Shown here: positions 22,354-29,908 of the stretch, one piece after another | Layout: each line of letters begins with the position of its first letter | Numbering within the stretch: position 1 is the stretch's first letter | Assembly (NCBI GenBank): GCA_039029915.1 | Contig: JBCCFD010000018.1 | Location: 1-35,846 of the forward strand | DNA from: QQUD01 sp039029915 | Lineage (GTDB): Bacteria > Chloroflexota > Anaerolineae > Promineifilales > Promineifilaceae | Direction: 5' to 3' | Length of the DNA stretch: 35,846 bases | The notes under the pieces: model-generated | The model's input: the letters and a program-made list of their open reading frames with translations, nothing else | Databases searched by the model: none | Told to the model about the DNA's origin: nothing | Made by a program: the position numbers and the translations under genes

Positions 22354-23497
22354 ACAGCACACCCAACCGCCACTGCAACTCATTAATATGACAATCTAGG
22401 GTAAGGTTTGGGTATCGTTTAAAAAGTGTTTTTAACCCAATAACCCCCTCAAGCCTTGCCAGCGGCGCACCTAGACAGTAATGAATGCCAAATCCAAAGG
22501 CAAGATGGCGATTTTCTTCACGAGTGAGGTCCAAACGTTGCGGGCTGTTAAATTTAGAATCGTCTCGATTGGCTGAGGCTAGAACAACTCGCATAATGTC
22601 GCCCCGCTTCATTTGATGCCCTTTGTATTGAATGTCTTGACGCACCCATCGCGTAGTAGAGGTTTCAACAGGGCCATCAAAACGCAGCAGTTCTTCAACG
22701 GCCGTTTCCCAAAGCGTCTCGTCCGCCAGCACCATCTCTAACTGCTCAGGATTTTGCAACAGCGCCAGCGCCCCATTCCCAAAAAGATTAACCGTTGTCT
22801 CGTACCCCGTTACCAAAAGAAGCGCCACCATACTAGAAAGCTCAGCTTCATTCAGCTTTTCACCAGCAGCTTCTGCCTGAACAAGCGCCGAAATCATGTC
22901 CTCCTGCGGCACCTGCCGTCGTTTAGCAAACAGCTGGCCTAAATAAGTCACAAAATCACGTATTTTTTTTCGGCGAATCTTACTGCTTAAACCTTTGCCA
23001 CCGGGAGAAATAATAGCCTGTGAGCCATCCATAACGGCCGTTTGATCAACCTCAGGGATTCCCAGCAAATCACAAATCACTTTAACCGGTAACGGCAGTG
23101 CAAATCGGGCGATCAGATCAAACGGATTGCTCACTGAGCCTAACAATTCATCCGTAATCTCTTGAATGCGAGGGGCCATTTGCTCAATTCGACGCGGCGT
23201 AAACGCTTGACCAACCAGCGCCCGAAGTCGTGAATGATCGGGGGGATCAGAAAACAGCATATTTTCATTGATACGCTGCTGGATAGAACTCCCTCTTCTC
23301 CTGTCGGAGGCGTGGTGGACATCTTTGCAAAAGTTGACGTTGTCCTTAAGCACGTCTAGGACGTCTTCATATCGGGTTACGTACCAGCTAGTCCCCCCAT
23401 TGGGCGCAGTATGGGCGTAAATAGGGGCTTCTTGCCGCATGAGGGCAAAAGTTTCATGGGCTGAACGCTTAAAATTTTGGGTAAAGAGATCGTACAT
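22319..23497 (-). CDS. Cytochrome P450 (bacterial class I, CYP107-like)
   Basis: 392 aa, soluble bacterial length. The heme-binding loop is F-G-F-G-I-H-Y-C-L-G with Cys341 as the thiolate ligand. The K-helix E-x-x-R is E269-L-L-R272, and the I-helix oxygen-activation motif is T-G-Y-E-T-T (230-235). The N-terminal F-S-D-P-P-D-H-S-R-L-R-A-L-V is the usual C-helix region. No ferredoxin or reductase gene is adjacent, so electrons come from elsewhere. It could oxidise a fatty acid, terpenoid or polyketide; the substrate cannot be predicted. Its 3' end overlaps the DUF3291 remnant on the other strand. ACGGCCGT occurs twice in it. Confidence 0.93.
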   Translation of the reverse strand: MYDLFTQNFKRSAHETFALMRQEAPIYAHTAPNGGTSWYVTRYEDVLDVLKDNVNFCKDVHHASDRRRGSSIQQRINENMLFSDPPDHSRLRALVGQAFTPRRIEQMAPRIQEITDELLGSVSNPFDLIARFALPLPVKVICDLLGIPEVDQTAVMDGSQAIISPGGKGLSSKIRRKKIRDFVTYLGQLFAKRRQVPQEDMISALVQAEAAGEKLNEAELSSMVALLLVTGYETTVNLFGNGALALLQNPEQLEMVLADETLWETAVEELLRFDGPVETSTTRWVRQDIQYKGHQMKRGDIMRVVLASANRDDSKFNSPQRLDLTREENRHLAFGFGIHYCLGAPLARLEGVIGLKTLFKRYPNLTLDCHINELQWRLGVLFRGLERLPLRW

Positions 23498-23506
23498 AAG
23501 GTGTTG

Positions 23507-23560
23507 GATTTACGATTTTCGATTGGGGAGCAAGTAATCAGTAAAAAGTAAACAGAAATT
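23507..23560. repeat. Two-arm heptamer array
   Basis: Heptads GATTTAC, GATTTTC, GATTGGG (23507-23527) are followed by AGTAATC, AGTAAAA, AGTAAAC, AGAAATT (23533-23560). The second set is close to the complement of the first. It lies in the 107-nt spacer between the histidine phosphatase stop and the P450 start, outside the glycan island, so the pattern is not specific to one operon. Confidence 0.7.
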
Positions 23561-23604
23561 TGCCTCCAGTAACTCTCTATAAATATCGCCCCAATAACAC
23601 CATA

Positions 23605-24288
23605 TTACATTGCAATCGTTCCTTTGAGCGGATCCCAGCAAGTGTAGTTCAATAACCGTAGCGCAAATCTTCCCGGAGGCAGGCAGTCTATGATGTTAAT
23701 ACCGCAATTGTTTTGATGAAAGCGCATCAAGCGGTGTAGTGGCAACCCTAGCACATAGCAGATGAGCATCATGTTAGTCCCACCGTGAGCCACAACAAGA
23801 ATCGTATCTCCGGGGCCATCAAGCACTGTTTGCAAACCGCTTAAGTAGCCATTGAAAATTTCAGAAAACGGCCGTTTTCCCATCACAATCTCATCCAGCG
23901 GCCTCTGTTTCAGCTCATCTCGCAGCGCCTGAAACGCTTTGTACAAATCCTTAAAAGTCGAGCCAGATGGTAGATCAAACCGAAGCTCGTTTAAATCAGC
24001 AAGCTGGGTAATGGATAGGTTCTGTAAAGTGGCAATGGGCGTAGCGGTATCAATGGTGCGTTGGAGTTCTGTCGAGTAGATGGCGTCAAATTGAATATGT
24101 TTATTTAGAAACACGGCCGTTTCTTCAGCCTGCGCTCTGCCTTTTTCCGTCAGTTGAGCTTCTGCCTCCAAAATAGGCGCATCTGGCGTCACATCAAACG
24201 TATGTCCATGCCGCATCAGGTAGATTCTCTTTTGCGTCTTTACAGTAATTTGCACTCGACCATTCTCCATTCGAAATATCCATCTCAT
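23605..24288 (-). CDS. Histidine phosphatase superfamily protein
   Basis: 227 aa from the ATG at 24288; a GTG at 24291 or the ATG at 24270 are alternatives, and none has a clear ribosome binding site. The catalytic motif is I-Y-L-M-R-H-G-H-T-F, its first His being the phosphorylated residue. E-L-Q-R-T-I-D-T-A and the proton-donor region L-N-E-L-R-F follow, and the second catalytic His is in V-V-A-H-G-G-T-N. This is the phosphoglycerate mutase/CobC/SixA type, with a broad range of phosphoester substrates. Repeat element R2 lies directly against the start codon, so it would form the 5' leader. The gene is downstream of, and co-directional with, the DUF624 gene (108-nt gap). Confidence 0.88.
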   Translation of the reverse strand: MRWIFRMENGRVQITVKTQKRIYLMRHGHTFDVTPDAPILEAEAQLTEKGRAQAEETAVFLNKHIQFDAIYSTELQRTIDTATPIATLQNLSITQLADLNELRFDLPSGSTFKDLYKAFQALRDELKQRPLDEIVMGKRPFSEIFNGYLSGLQTVLDGPGDTILVVAHGGTNMMLICYVLGLPLHRLMRFHQNNCGINIIDCLPPGRFALRLLNYTCWDPLKGTIAM

Positions 24289-24291
24289 CAC

Positions 24292-24347
24292 TATGTAAAT
24301 TTCACAAATATCTTGAAATAAATCAGGATAGAAATATGAAATTTACT
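24292..24347 (-). repeat. Dispersed hairpin element R2, copy b
   Basis: A 56-bp element, inverted relative to 16090-16146, with arms GTAAATTTCA (24295-24304) and TGAAATTTAC (24337-24346). It abuts the start of the histidine phosphatase gene, so it would be transcribed as the leader hairpin. Confidence 0.8.
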
Positions 24348-24396
24348 CGGTAAAAACTAAAAATTTAACATCTTTTTTCAAGATCCTATTTGGTTT

Positions 24397-25023
24397 TTAC
24401 ATAAATAGCTCTGGGTGCAATGACTTTAACGCTCGAATCGCCGCCCGATTAGAAATCGTCAAGCAAAGGCTAGCCGTGATAATAATCCACGATGGCAATG
24501 CAAAAATAGTAGACAACCCCACCAGAGCAAGGGTAAGGATGACAAATCCAAATGTTTGCAGCGGTTGAAACACCAGCGCCACATAGCTATTTCTCAAAGC
24601 TACCATCAAGCGCTTATCTTCTTGCACCATCAGAAAGGGGAACATGTAAAGCTGTAACCCGGACCAAACGAGCGTAACAATGATTATTGTGGCTCGCACC
24701 CAAATGACCCATGCGCCACTAAACGCCCCATAAAATGTAAAATTGACAAAAAGAAGGCCATACGCCAACATGTTCAACCCGAACCACCACCAGCTTTGCC
24801 AAAAATGAGTGCGGAACCCATGCCAAAGATCAGCTAAACCGGCGTCTCCATCACGAGCCAGCACGTAGGTTGCATAATACAACCCCCCTGTTGCTGGAAC
24901 CAATGTCACGATCGGTAAAGACAGCACAAACCAAGCCATATTCAATATGAAATAGGGGCTGATGACATCTAAAAGTTGAAAAATGCCATTTTGATACGCT
25001 TGAAACCTATTTTGGGACATCAA
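24397..25023 (-). CDS. DUF624 (YesL-like) membrane protein
   Basis: 208 aa with five to six transmembrane helices. The N-terminal half is characteristic of DUF624: F-x-L-N-M-A-W-F, L-P-I-V-T-L-V-P-A-T-G-G-L-Y-Y-A and then the W-x-x-F-x-x-x-F-W-Q-S-W-W-W-F-G-L-N segment. Relatives such as YesL are often found with carbohydrate transport or two-component genes in Firmicutes and Chloroflexi, but their role is unknown. It is divergent from the M24 peptidase across a 263-nt region that holds a 40-bp palindrome. Confidence 0.88.
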   Translation of the reverse strand: MMSQNRFQAYQNGIFQLLDVISPYFILNMAWFVLSLPIVTLVPATGGLYYATYVLARDGDAGLADLWHGFRTHFWQSWWWFGLNMLAYGLLFVNFTFYGAFSGAWVIWVRATIIIVTLVWSGLQLYMFPFLMVQEDKRLMVALRNSYVALVFQPLQTFGFVILTLALVGLSTIFALPSWIIITASLCLTISNRAAIRALKSLHPELFM

Positions 25024-25071
25024 TCATATTTTATCGGTTTAGAGAGAAAAGGCACATGTTGGGTTATTAAT

Positions 25072-25111
25072 ATTTCATGCAGGGGTGCCAGTTGGCACCC
25101 CTGCATGAAAT
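25072..25111. repeat. Near-perfect 40-bp palindrome in a divergent promoter region
   Basis: Arms of 19 bp (25072-25090 and 25093-25111) match exactly and are separated by only 2 nt. The core is GGGGTGCCA/TGGCACCCC. It lies 49 nt upstream of the DUF624 start and 176 nt upstream of the M24 peptidase, which is transcribed the other way. The very short centre suits a cruciform or dimer operator. The lack of a T-run and the divergent position argue against a terminator. Confidence 0.75.
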
Positions 25112-25286
25112 TTGTTGAACTTATCTGAAATCGATAAACTGCCTATCAATCACAGCGTGCTAAGACGCTCTGATACAGTACCTGTTCAAAATAAATTTAT
25201 CATTTGGAAACAAGCACCTCATCAAAAAAATTGTCACTCTAAAATTGTAAATATATCTACCTATTGATCATCAACAAGGACACCTA

Positions 25287-26564
25287 ATGCTTCAATTTCA
25301 TTCTCTCAAAAACAAAATTCTCCCGCTGCGACAGCAGGCAACCGTTCGAAATGAATGGCTCAAAGCCCGCCTCGATTCTTTTTTACCCCACCTTATGTCC
25401 CGAGAAGGATTTGATATGTGGCTCATCATTGCTCAGGAATACAATGAAGACCCGGTCATCATGACATTCCTTCGTGAACCTGAAATGTCGGCTCGACGCC
25501 GCACCATTTTAGTTTTTACACGTCAAGAAGATGGCTCAGTTGAACGGCTCACCCTGTCTCGGTATGGGCAACCAGGGTTTTATGAATCTGGCTGGAATCC
25601 AGATGAAGAGTCACAGTATGAATGCCTCGCCCGCACTATTCAAGCGCGCAATCCGGCCAAGATTGGCATCAATTTCTCCCCCACCTTTGCTTTTGGTGAT
25701 GGCTTAAGCTGGCAGGAGTACAGTCAGCTTACAGACGCGATTGGCCCTGAGTGGATGGCCAAAACAGCAAGCGCCGAGCGGTTGTGCGTCGGCTGGCTTG
25801 AGCATCGGACTGAGATAGAGCGCCTCGTTTATCCAGATATCATTGCCATGGGTCACGCCATCATAGCCGAAGCGTACTCCCGCAATGTGATTACGCCTGG
25901 CATCACGACGACCGATGATGTAGTTTGGTGGATGCGACAAACGATGCATGATTTGGGGCTAAGGGCTTGGTTCCAGCCCTCAATCAGCATTCAAGCCCCC
26001 GATCAATCTGTGTTTGATCCAAGTGGGAACAATACGGCCGTTCCTCGCACAACCATCCGCCCTGGCGACCTGCTCCATTGCGATATGGGCTTTATCTATC
26101 TCGGTCTCGCCACAGACCAACAGCAGCACGCCTACGTTCTTCGCCCCGGTGAAACCAACGCCCCTGATGGCCTCAAAGCAGCCCTCACGACGGGCAACCG
26201 GCTGCAAGATATTCACATGGCGGCGATGGGGGCGGAGCTAACGGGGAATGAAGTGCTTCACCAAACGCTGTCTCAAGCCCAAACTGAAGGCATCAACGCC
26301 ACCGTCTACAGCCATCCGCTTGGCTATCACGGTCACGCCGCTGGCCCCACCATTGGGCTTTGGGACCAACAAGGGGGTGTTCCCGGCAGAGGGGATTACC
26401 CAATATTTGATAATACCGCTTACTCTATCGAACTCAATATTCAACAGAGTATCCCAGAGTGGGACAATCAAAACATTCGTATTATGCTTGAAGAAGATGC
26501 GGGATTTTTTAAAGGGGAGATGAGGTGGCTAAACGGCCGTCAGACCCAGTTTCATTTAGTTTAG
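25287..26564 (+). CDS. M24 family metallopeptidase (Xaa-Pro aminopeptidase-like)
   Basis: 425 aa. The N-terminal domain is creatinase-like. The C-terminal pita-bread domain carries the five metal ligands: Asp266 (H-C-D-M-G), Asp277 (A-T-D-Q), a His in G-Y-H-G-H-A-A-G-P-T (348-350), Glu382 (Y-S-I-E-L) and Glu403 (L-E-E-D). A dinuclear metal site and removal of an N-terminal residue before proline, or a related hydrolysis, is expected. There is no signal peptide, so it is cytoplasmic. The ATG at 25287 follows an AAGGA site. It is monocistronic, ending 49 nt from the convergent acyl-CoA dehydrogenase. Confidence 0.9.
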   Translation: MLQFHSLKNKILPLRQQATVRNEWLKARLDSFLPHLMSREGFDMWLIIAQEYNEDPVIMTFLREPEMSARRRTILVFTRQEDGSVERLTLSRYGQPGFYESGWNPDEESQYECLARTIQARNPAKIGINFSPTFAFGDGLSWQEYSQLTDAIGPEWMAKTASAERLCVGWLEHRTEIERLVYPDIIAMGHAIIAEAYSRNVITPGITTTDDVVWWMRQTMHDLGLRAWFQPSISIQAPDQSVFDPSGNNTAVPRTTIRPGDLLHCDMGFIYLGLATDQQQHAYVLRPGETNAPDGLKAALTTGNRLQDIHMAAMGAELTGNEVLHQTLSQAQTEGINATVYSHPLGYHGHAAGPTIGLWDQQGGVPGRGDYPIFDNTAYSIELNIQQSIPEWDNQNIRIMLEEDAGFFKGEMRWLNGRQTQFHLV

Positions 26565-26567
26565 TTG

Positions 26568-26603
26568 AAAAAAAAGTGGACCAATCGGGATGATTGGTCC
26601 ACT
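26568..26603 (-). terminator. Rho-independent terminator of the acyl-CoA dehydrogenase pair
   Basis: A perfect 12-bp stem (26575-26586 with 26592-26603, loop 26587-26591) is followed, on the minus strand, by eight U residues (26568-26575). It begins 11 nt after the stop at 26614. On the plus strand the T-run is missing, so it serves mainly the minus transcript. Confidence 0.85.
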
Positions 26604-26613
26604 ATCTAAAAAA

Positions 26614-27837
26614 TTACTCATTGGGTCCAGTTGGCACATCTGCAAACGGAATCGCTTTATCGACCCTAGGTTCAGGGGGCAACCCCAACACCCGCTCCGC
26701 AATAATGTTCAGCATGATCTCATCGGTACCGCCGGCGATGCGCAAGCCCGGCAACGCCATAAAGTTTTCTACAAAAAGCGTATTTTCTGGATCATCCTGC
26801 TCCGGATCCCACTGAATTCCCTGCTGTTCCAATAGATCAATCGCAAATGAGGCCATATCCTGCCCCTTGGCAGCCGCCACTAGCTTACCAATCGAACTCT
26901 CTGGGCCAGGTTCTTCACCACGGGAAAGCGCCGTCAATGTTCGATATTCCGTGAATTTAAGTCCGGCCTCTTGCACGTACCAAGAAGCGAGTTTTGAGCG
27001 CACGGTGCTGTTCTCAATCGCTGGCTCATCATCGATATTTAACCGTTCAGCTAAAGCTTTAACTGATTCAAAATTGGCCGTGACGCCACCTCCGCCAATG
27101 CTGGCACGCTCATTCATCAACGTGGTTAAAGCCACACGCCAACCCTGCCCTACTTTGCCCAGTCGCATACTGTCGGGAATACGAACATCTGTCAAGAAGA
27201 CCTCATTAAAGGAGGAACCACCAGACATTTGTTTAATTGGCCGTACTTCAATGCCCGGTGATTTCATATCTACGCAGAAGTAGGTTAAGCCGCGATGCTT
27301 AGGCACATTGGGATCAGTGCGGGTTACGAGGATGGCATAGCTAGCGTATTGCGCCACTGTGGTCCAAATCTTTTGCCCGTTAACAATCCAATCATCTCCA
27401 TCTGGCACGGCGCTGGTGCGCAAGGCGGCAAGGTCAGACCCAGCCGCCGGTTCGCTAAAAAGCTGGCACCAAATTTCTTCACCGCTGGCGAGTTTGGGCA
27501 AAAATTGGGTCATCATCTCTTCGGTACCGTATGTCATCATGGTTGGGGCAGCCATACCTTGCCCGATACTAAAATAAGACCCCATATAAGGCGTATCAAG
27601 CTTGGCTTCTTCTTGATCAAAGATGACCTGTTCGATAGCTGATGACCCTCGCCCACCAAACTGTTTGGGCCAAGTAATACACGCCCAGCCCCCTTCTGCT
27701 TTTCGTTTTTGCCAAAATTGGGCCCGCTGCACCTCAGTTTTGCCTGCAAGTTCCGCTTCAGTTGGCACATTGGCTTCTAACCATGCTCTGGCTTCTTCTC
27801 GGAACTCTGCTTCTTTTTGGGTATCATCAAAATTCAT
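26614..27837 (-). CDS. Acyl-CoA dehydrogenase, larger subunit of a likely heteromeric pair
   Basis: 407 aa. Motifs: W-P-K-Q-F-G-G-R-G (N-terminal domain), F-S-E-P-A-A-G-S-D-L-A (FAD/substrate loop), Q-K-I-W-T-T, and the end I-A-G-G-T-D-E-I-M-L-N-I-I-A-E-R-V-L-G-L-P. The MCAD-type Glu before G-T is replaced by Gly. A Glu in L-M-N-E-R-A sits where IVD-type enzymes and mycobacterial FadE pairs carry the base, so this subunit is probably catalytic. It starts 45 nt after the stop of the 368-aa dehydrogenase, like the FadE26/27 and FadE28/29 arrangement that makes alpha2-beta2 enzymes for bulky acyl-CoAs. The substrate could be a steroid or branched acyl-CoA; this is inference. Confidence 0.9.
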   Translation of the reverse strand: MNFDDTQKEAEFREEARAWLEANVPTEAELAGKTEVQRAQFWQKRKAEGGWACITWPKQFGGRGSSAIEQVIFDQEEAKLDTPYMGSYFSIGQGMAAPTMMTYGTEEMMTQFLPKLASGEEIWCQLFSEPAAGSDLAALRTSAVPDGDDWIVNGQKIWTTVAQYASYAILVTRTDPNVPKHRGLTYFCVDMKSPGIEVRPIKQMSGGSSFNEVFLTDVRIPDSMRLGKVGQGWRVALTTLMNERASIGGGGVTANFESVKALAERLNIDDEPAIENSTVRSKLASWYVQEAGLKFTEYRTLTALSRGEEPGPESSIGKLVAAAKGQDMASFAIDLLEQQGIQWDPEQDDPENTLFVENFMALPGLRIAGGTDEIMLNIIAERVLGLPPEPRVDKAIPFADVPTGPNE

Positions 27838-27882
27838 GATTTATGTCCTTGGTGTTATCAGTATTCAATTCGTTTTCACTGA

Positions 27883-28989
27883 TTATTGGTTGCTTGCCTT
27901 GATCAATTTATCCGCCCATACGCGCTCACTGCCAATGACAACCGACAGCACCTTGGCTCGTCGATAGTAAAACTGGCAATCAACTTCCCAAGTAAATCCC
28001 ATGCCGCCGTGCGTTTGGATACTTTCTTTGGATGAAAAATAGTAGGCTTGGGTACTACCTACCCGCGCTGTCGCTGCTGCCAAGGGGAGTTCTGGTGCGT
28101 CACTATTGAGCGCCCAAGCCCCATAGTACGCATTCGAGCGAGCCAGCGTGTTTTTGACATACATGTTGGCTAGCTTGTGCTTAATAGCTTGGAATGAGCC
28201 AATGGGCCGGCCAAAAGCGTACCGTTCCATGGCATGTGCTTTAGCCATTGTTAAACAAGTTTCTGACCCGCCTAACTGCTCCCAAGCGTATAAAACGGCG
28301 GCTCGATCTAGAATCTTTTGTAGCAGTACCCAGCCTTCTCCTGCCTCACCAAGCAATTCAGCAGAGGCGCCGTTGAAAATGACGTTGGCGTGATTCATGC
28401 TCGGGTCGATGGTGTTGATAGATTCGTAGCTAATGCCATCTTGGCGCAATGGAACGAGGTAAAGGGATGCGTCTGCTCCGCTTTCGCTTTTGGCTGCAAC
28501 AATGATCAGTTGGGAGATTTCTGCATCGGCAACGGTGGTTTTACGGCCGTAAATCTTCCCCTTCTCCACTTTAGTCTCTAACGTGGCTGCAGTCGTTGAA
28601 CCCGCCTTCTCTGCATATGCCAGCGTGCCAATAACTGCCCCTTCGGCCAGTTGAGGCAGCCACTTTTGCTTTTGCGCTTCGCTACCAGCCTGCAGGATTG
28701 CCTCTGTGGCAAGATATACTGAAGACGCAAACGGCACCGGTGCACAAACACGGCCAAGCTCCTCAGCCACGAGCACTAGCTCAAGATAGCTCATGCCCAG
28801 CCCACCATATTCTTCTGGAATGGCGGTGGCGGCCCATCCTTGGACCACAATCTGCTGCCAGAGATCAGCCGCATACCGCTCATTTCCTTCTAAGACGCGG
28901 CGCACAACCTCTGGCGGACAGTTAGCTTTGAGAAAGGCACGGGCGGTGTCTCGCACAAAGATTTGATCATCATTAAACTCAAAGTTCAT
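27883..28989 (-). CDS. Acyl-CoA dehydrogenase, smaller partner subunit
   Basis: 368 aa. N-terminal I-P-E-E-Y-G-G-L-G and the C-terminal T-H-G-G-M-G-F-T-W-E segment place it in the family, as do the FAD-contact residues of Y-A-F-G-R-P-I-G-S-F-Q. No Glu is present in the usual C-terminal base position and the region equivalent to the IVD base reads D-R-A-A-V-L, so this subunit is likely non-catalytic or shares the active site. That is the norm for one half of heteromeric ACADs. It precedes the 407-aa subunit in the same transcript. Its upstream spacer to the RidA gene is 123 nt. Confidence 0.88.
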   Translation of the reverse strand: MNFEFNDDQIFVRDTARAFLKANCPPEVVRRVLEGNERYAADLWQQIVVQGWAATAIPEEYGGLGMSYLELVLVAEELGRVCAPVPFASSVYLATEAILQAGSEAQKQKWLPQLAEGAVIGTLAYAEKAGSTTAATLETKVEKGKIYGRKTTVADAEISQLIIVAAKSESGADASLYLVPLRQDGISYESINTIDPSMNHANVIFNGASAELLGEAGEGWVLLQKILDRAAVLYAWEQLGGSETCLTMAKAHAMERYAFGRPIGSFQAIKHKLANMYVKNTLARSNAYYGAWALNSDAPELPLAAATARVGSTQAYYFSSKESIQTHGGMGFTWEVDCQFYYRRAKVLSVVIGSERVWADKLIKASNQ

Positions 28990-29112
28990 CGGCTAAGTCC
29001 TTATGGCTAAAAATTTTCGGTTTTGGGGTCAATGTGTTGATGAGTTGATCTTAGCTCTTTGTGTCAGATTGTCCAGTGTAAGAATCGTCTTTGGTGGCAT
29101 TTTATTTGATGG

Positions 29113-29616
29113 CTACCCACCATCGATTTCAACTTCAGCCTCGATCTCAACTGGAATATCGATTGGTAAGCTAGCCATACCAACGGCCGAACGAGCATGA
29201 GTACCCTGTTCTTCGCCGTATAGCTCTAAAATGAGGTCAGTAAAACCGTTGATGACTGAGGGTTGTTGGTTAAATCCCGGTGCACTGTTGACCATGCCAA
29301 ATACCCGCAGCCATGCTGTAATGCGGTCTAGGCTGCCAAGCTCCATTTTTAGGCTGCTCAAAATAGCAAGCCCTGTTGCTCTAGCAGACTCATACGCCTC
29401 TTCGACTGTGACGTCTTGTCCAACTTTACCAAACGGCCGTTTAAGCGAGCCATCAGCATTAAGCGGCCCGTGTCCTGACACAAACACCCGCTTACCCCGC
29501 ACGCGCACCCAAGGAAACGGCAGCACCATTCCCGGTGGTAGCTGGATGGGATCTGGCAATGCCAACCCCATCTCGTTGAGTTTCGTTTCAATTAAGTCTT
29601 GATTTTGCACATTCAT
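29113..29616 (-). CDS. RidA (YjgF/YER057c/UK114) family protein
   Basis: 167 aa from the ATG at 29616 (a GTG two codons earlier is possible). The typical chorismate-mutase-like fold is seen in V-F-V-S-G-H-G-P-L, A-W-L-R-V-F-G-M-V-N and the signature end A-R-S-A-V-G-M-A-S-L-P-I-D-I-P-V-E-I-E, whose Arg binds the substrate carboxylate. It is slightly longer than E. coli RidA, with an N-terminal extension, like members that are not strict imine deaminases. It is upstream of and co-directional with the acyl-CoA dehydrogenase pair, so it may remove reactive intermediates from the same pathway. Confidence 0.85.
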   Translation of the reverse strand: MNVQNQDLIETKLNEMGLALPDPIQLPPGMVLPFPWVRVRGKRVFVSGHGPLNADGSLKRPFGKVGQDVTVEEAYESARATGLAILSSLKMELGSLDRITAWLRVFGMVNSAPGFNQQPSVINGFTDLILELYGEEQGTHARSAVGMASLPIDIPVEIEAEVEIDGG

Positions 29617-29908
29617 GCACACAAGGGTAGCAGGTTGTCATAGGATTACTAGGGTTTGGGCTACCTGTTTATTCTGATACAGCTGGAGCCATCACAACCA
29701 TGACCAGCACATCGAGCCAAAAAAGAGGCATCTTCTTTCTGATAAACATACAAAGCTAGCACCTTCTAATCTCGTGTTATGTTGATTTCCCCCCATAAAT
29801 AAGGGATACAATTTGAAAATTTCAGATTTCAGCAACAAAAAACTGTAAAACTCCACAAAGCAAATGAAGACAATATGATATACTCCGCTATCATTTAAAA
29901 ATTTGACC
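29617..29908. other. Divergent spacer upstream of the SARP regulator
   Basis: 292 nt between RidA (minus) and the regulator (plus). I see no hairpin, repeat or credible gene; the part next to the regulator is AT-rich. It presumably holds both promoters. Confidence 0.5.

Noticed and set aside
26867..27283. 138-codon plus-strand frame opposite the acyl-CoA dehydrogenase
   Set aside because: Antisense shadow of a full-length, motif-complete gene.
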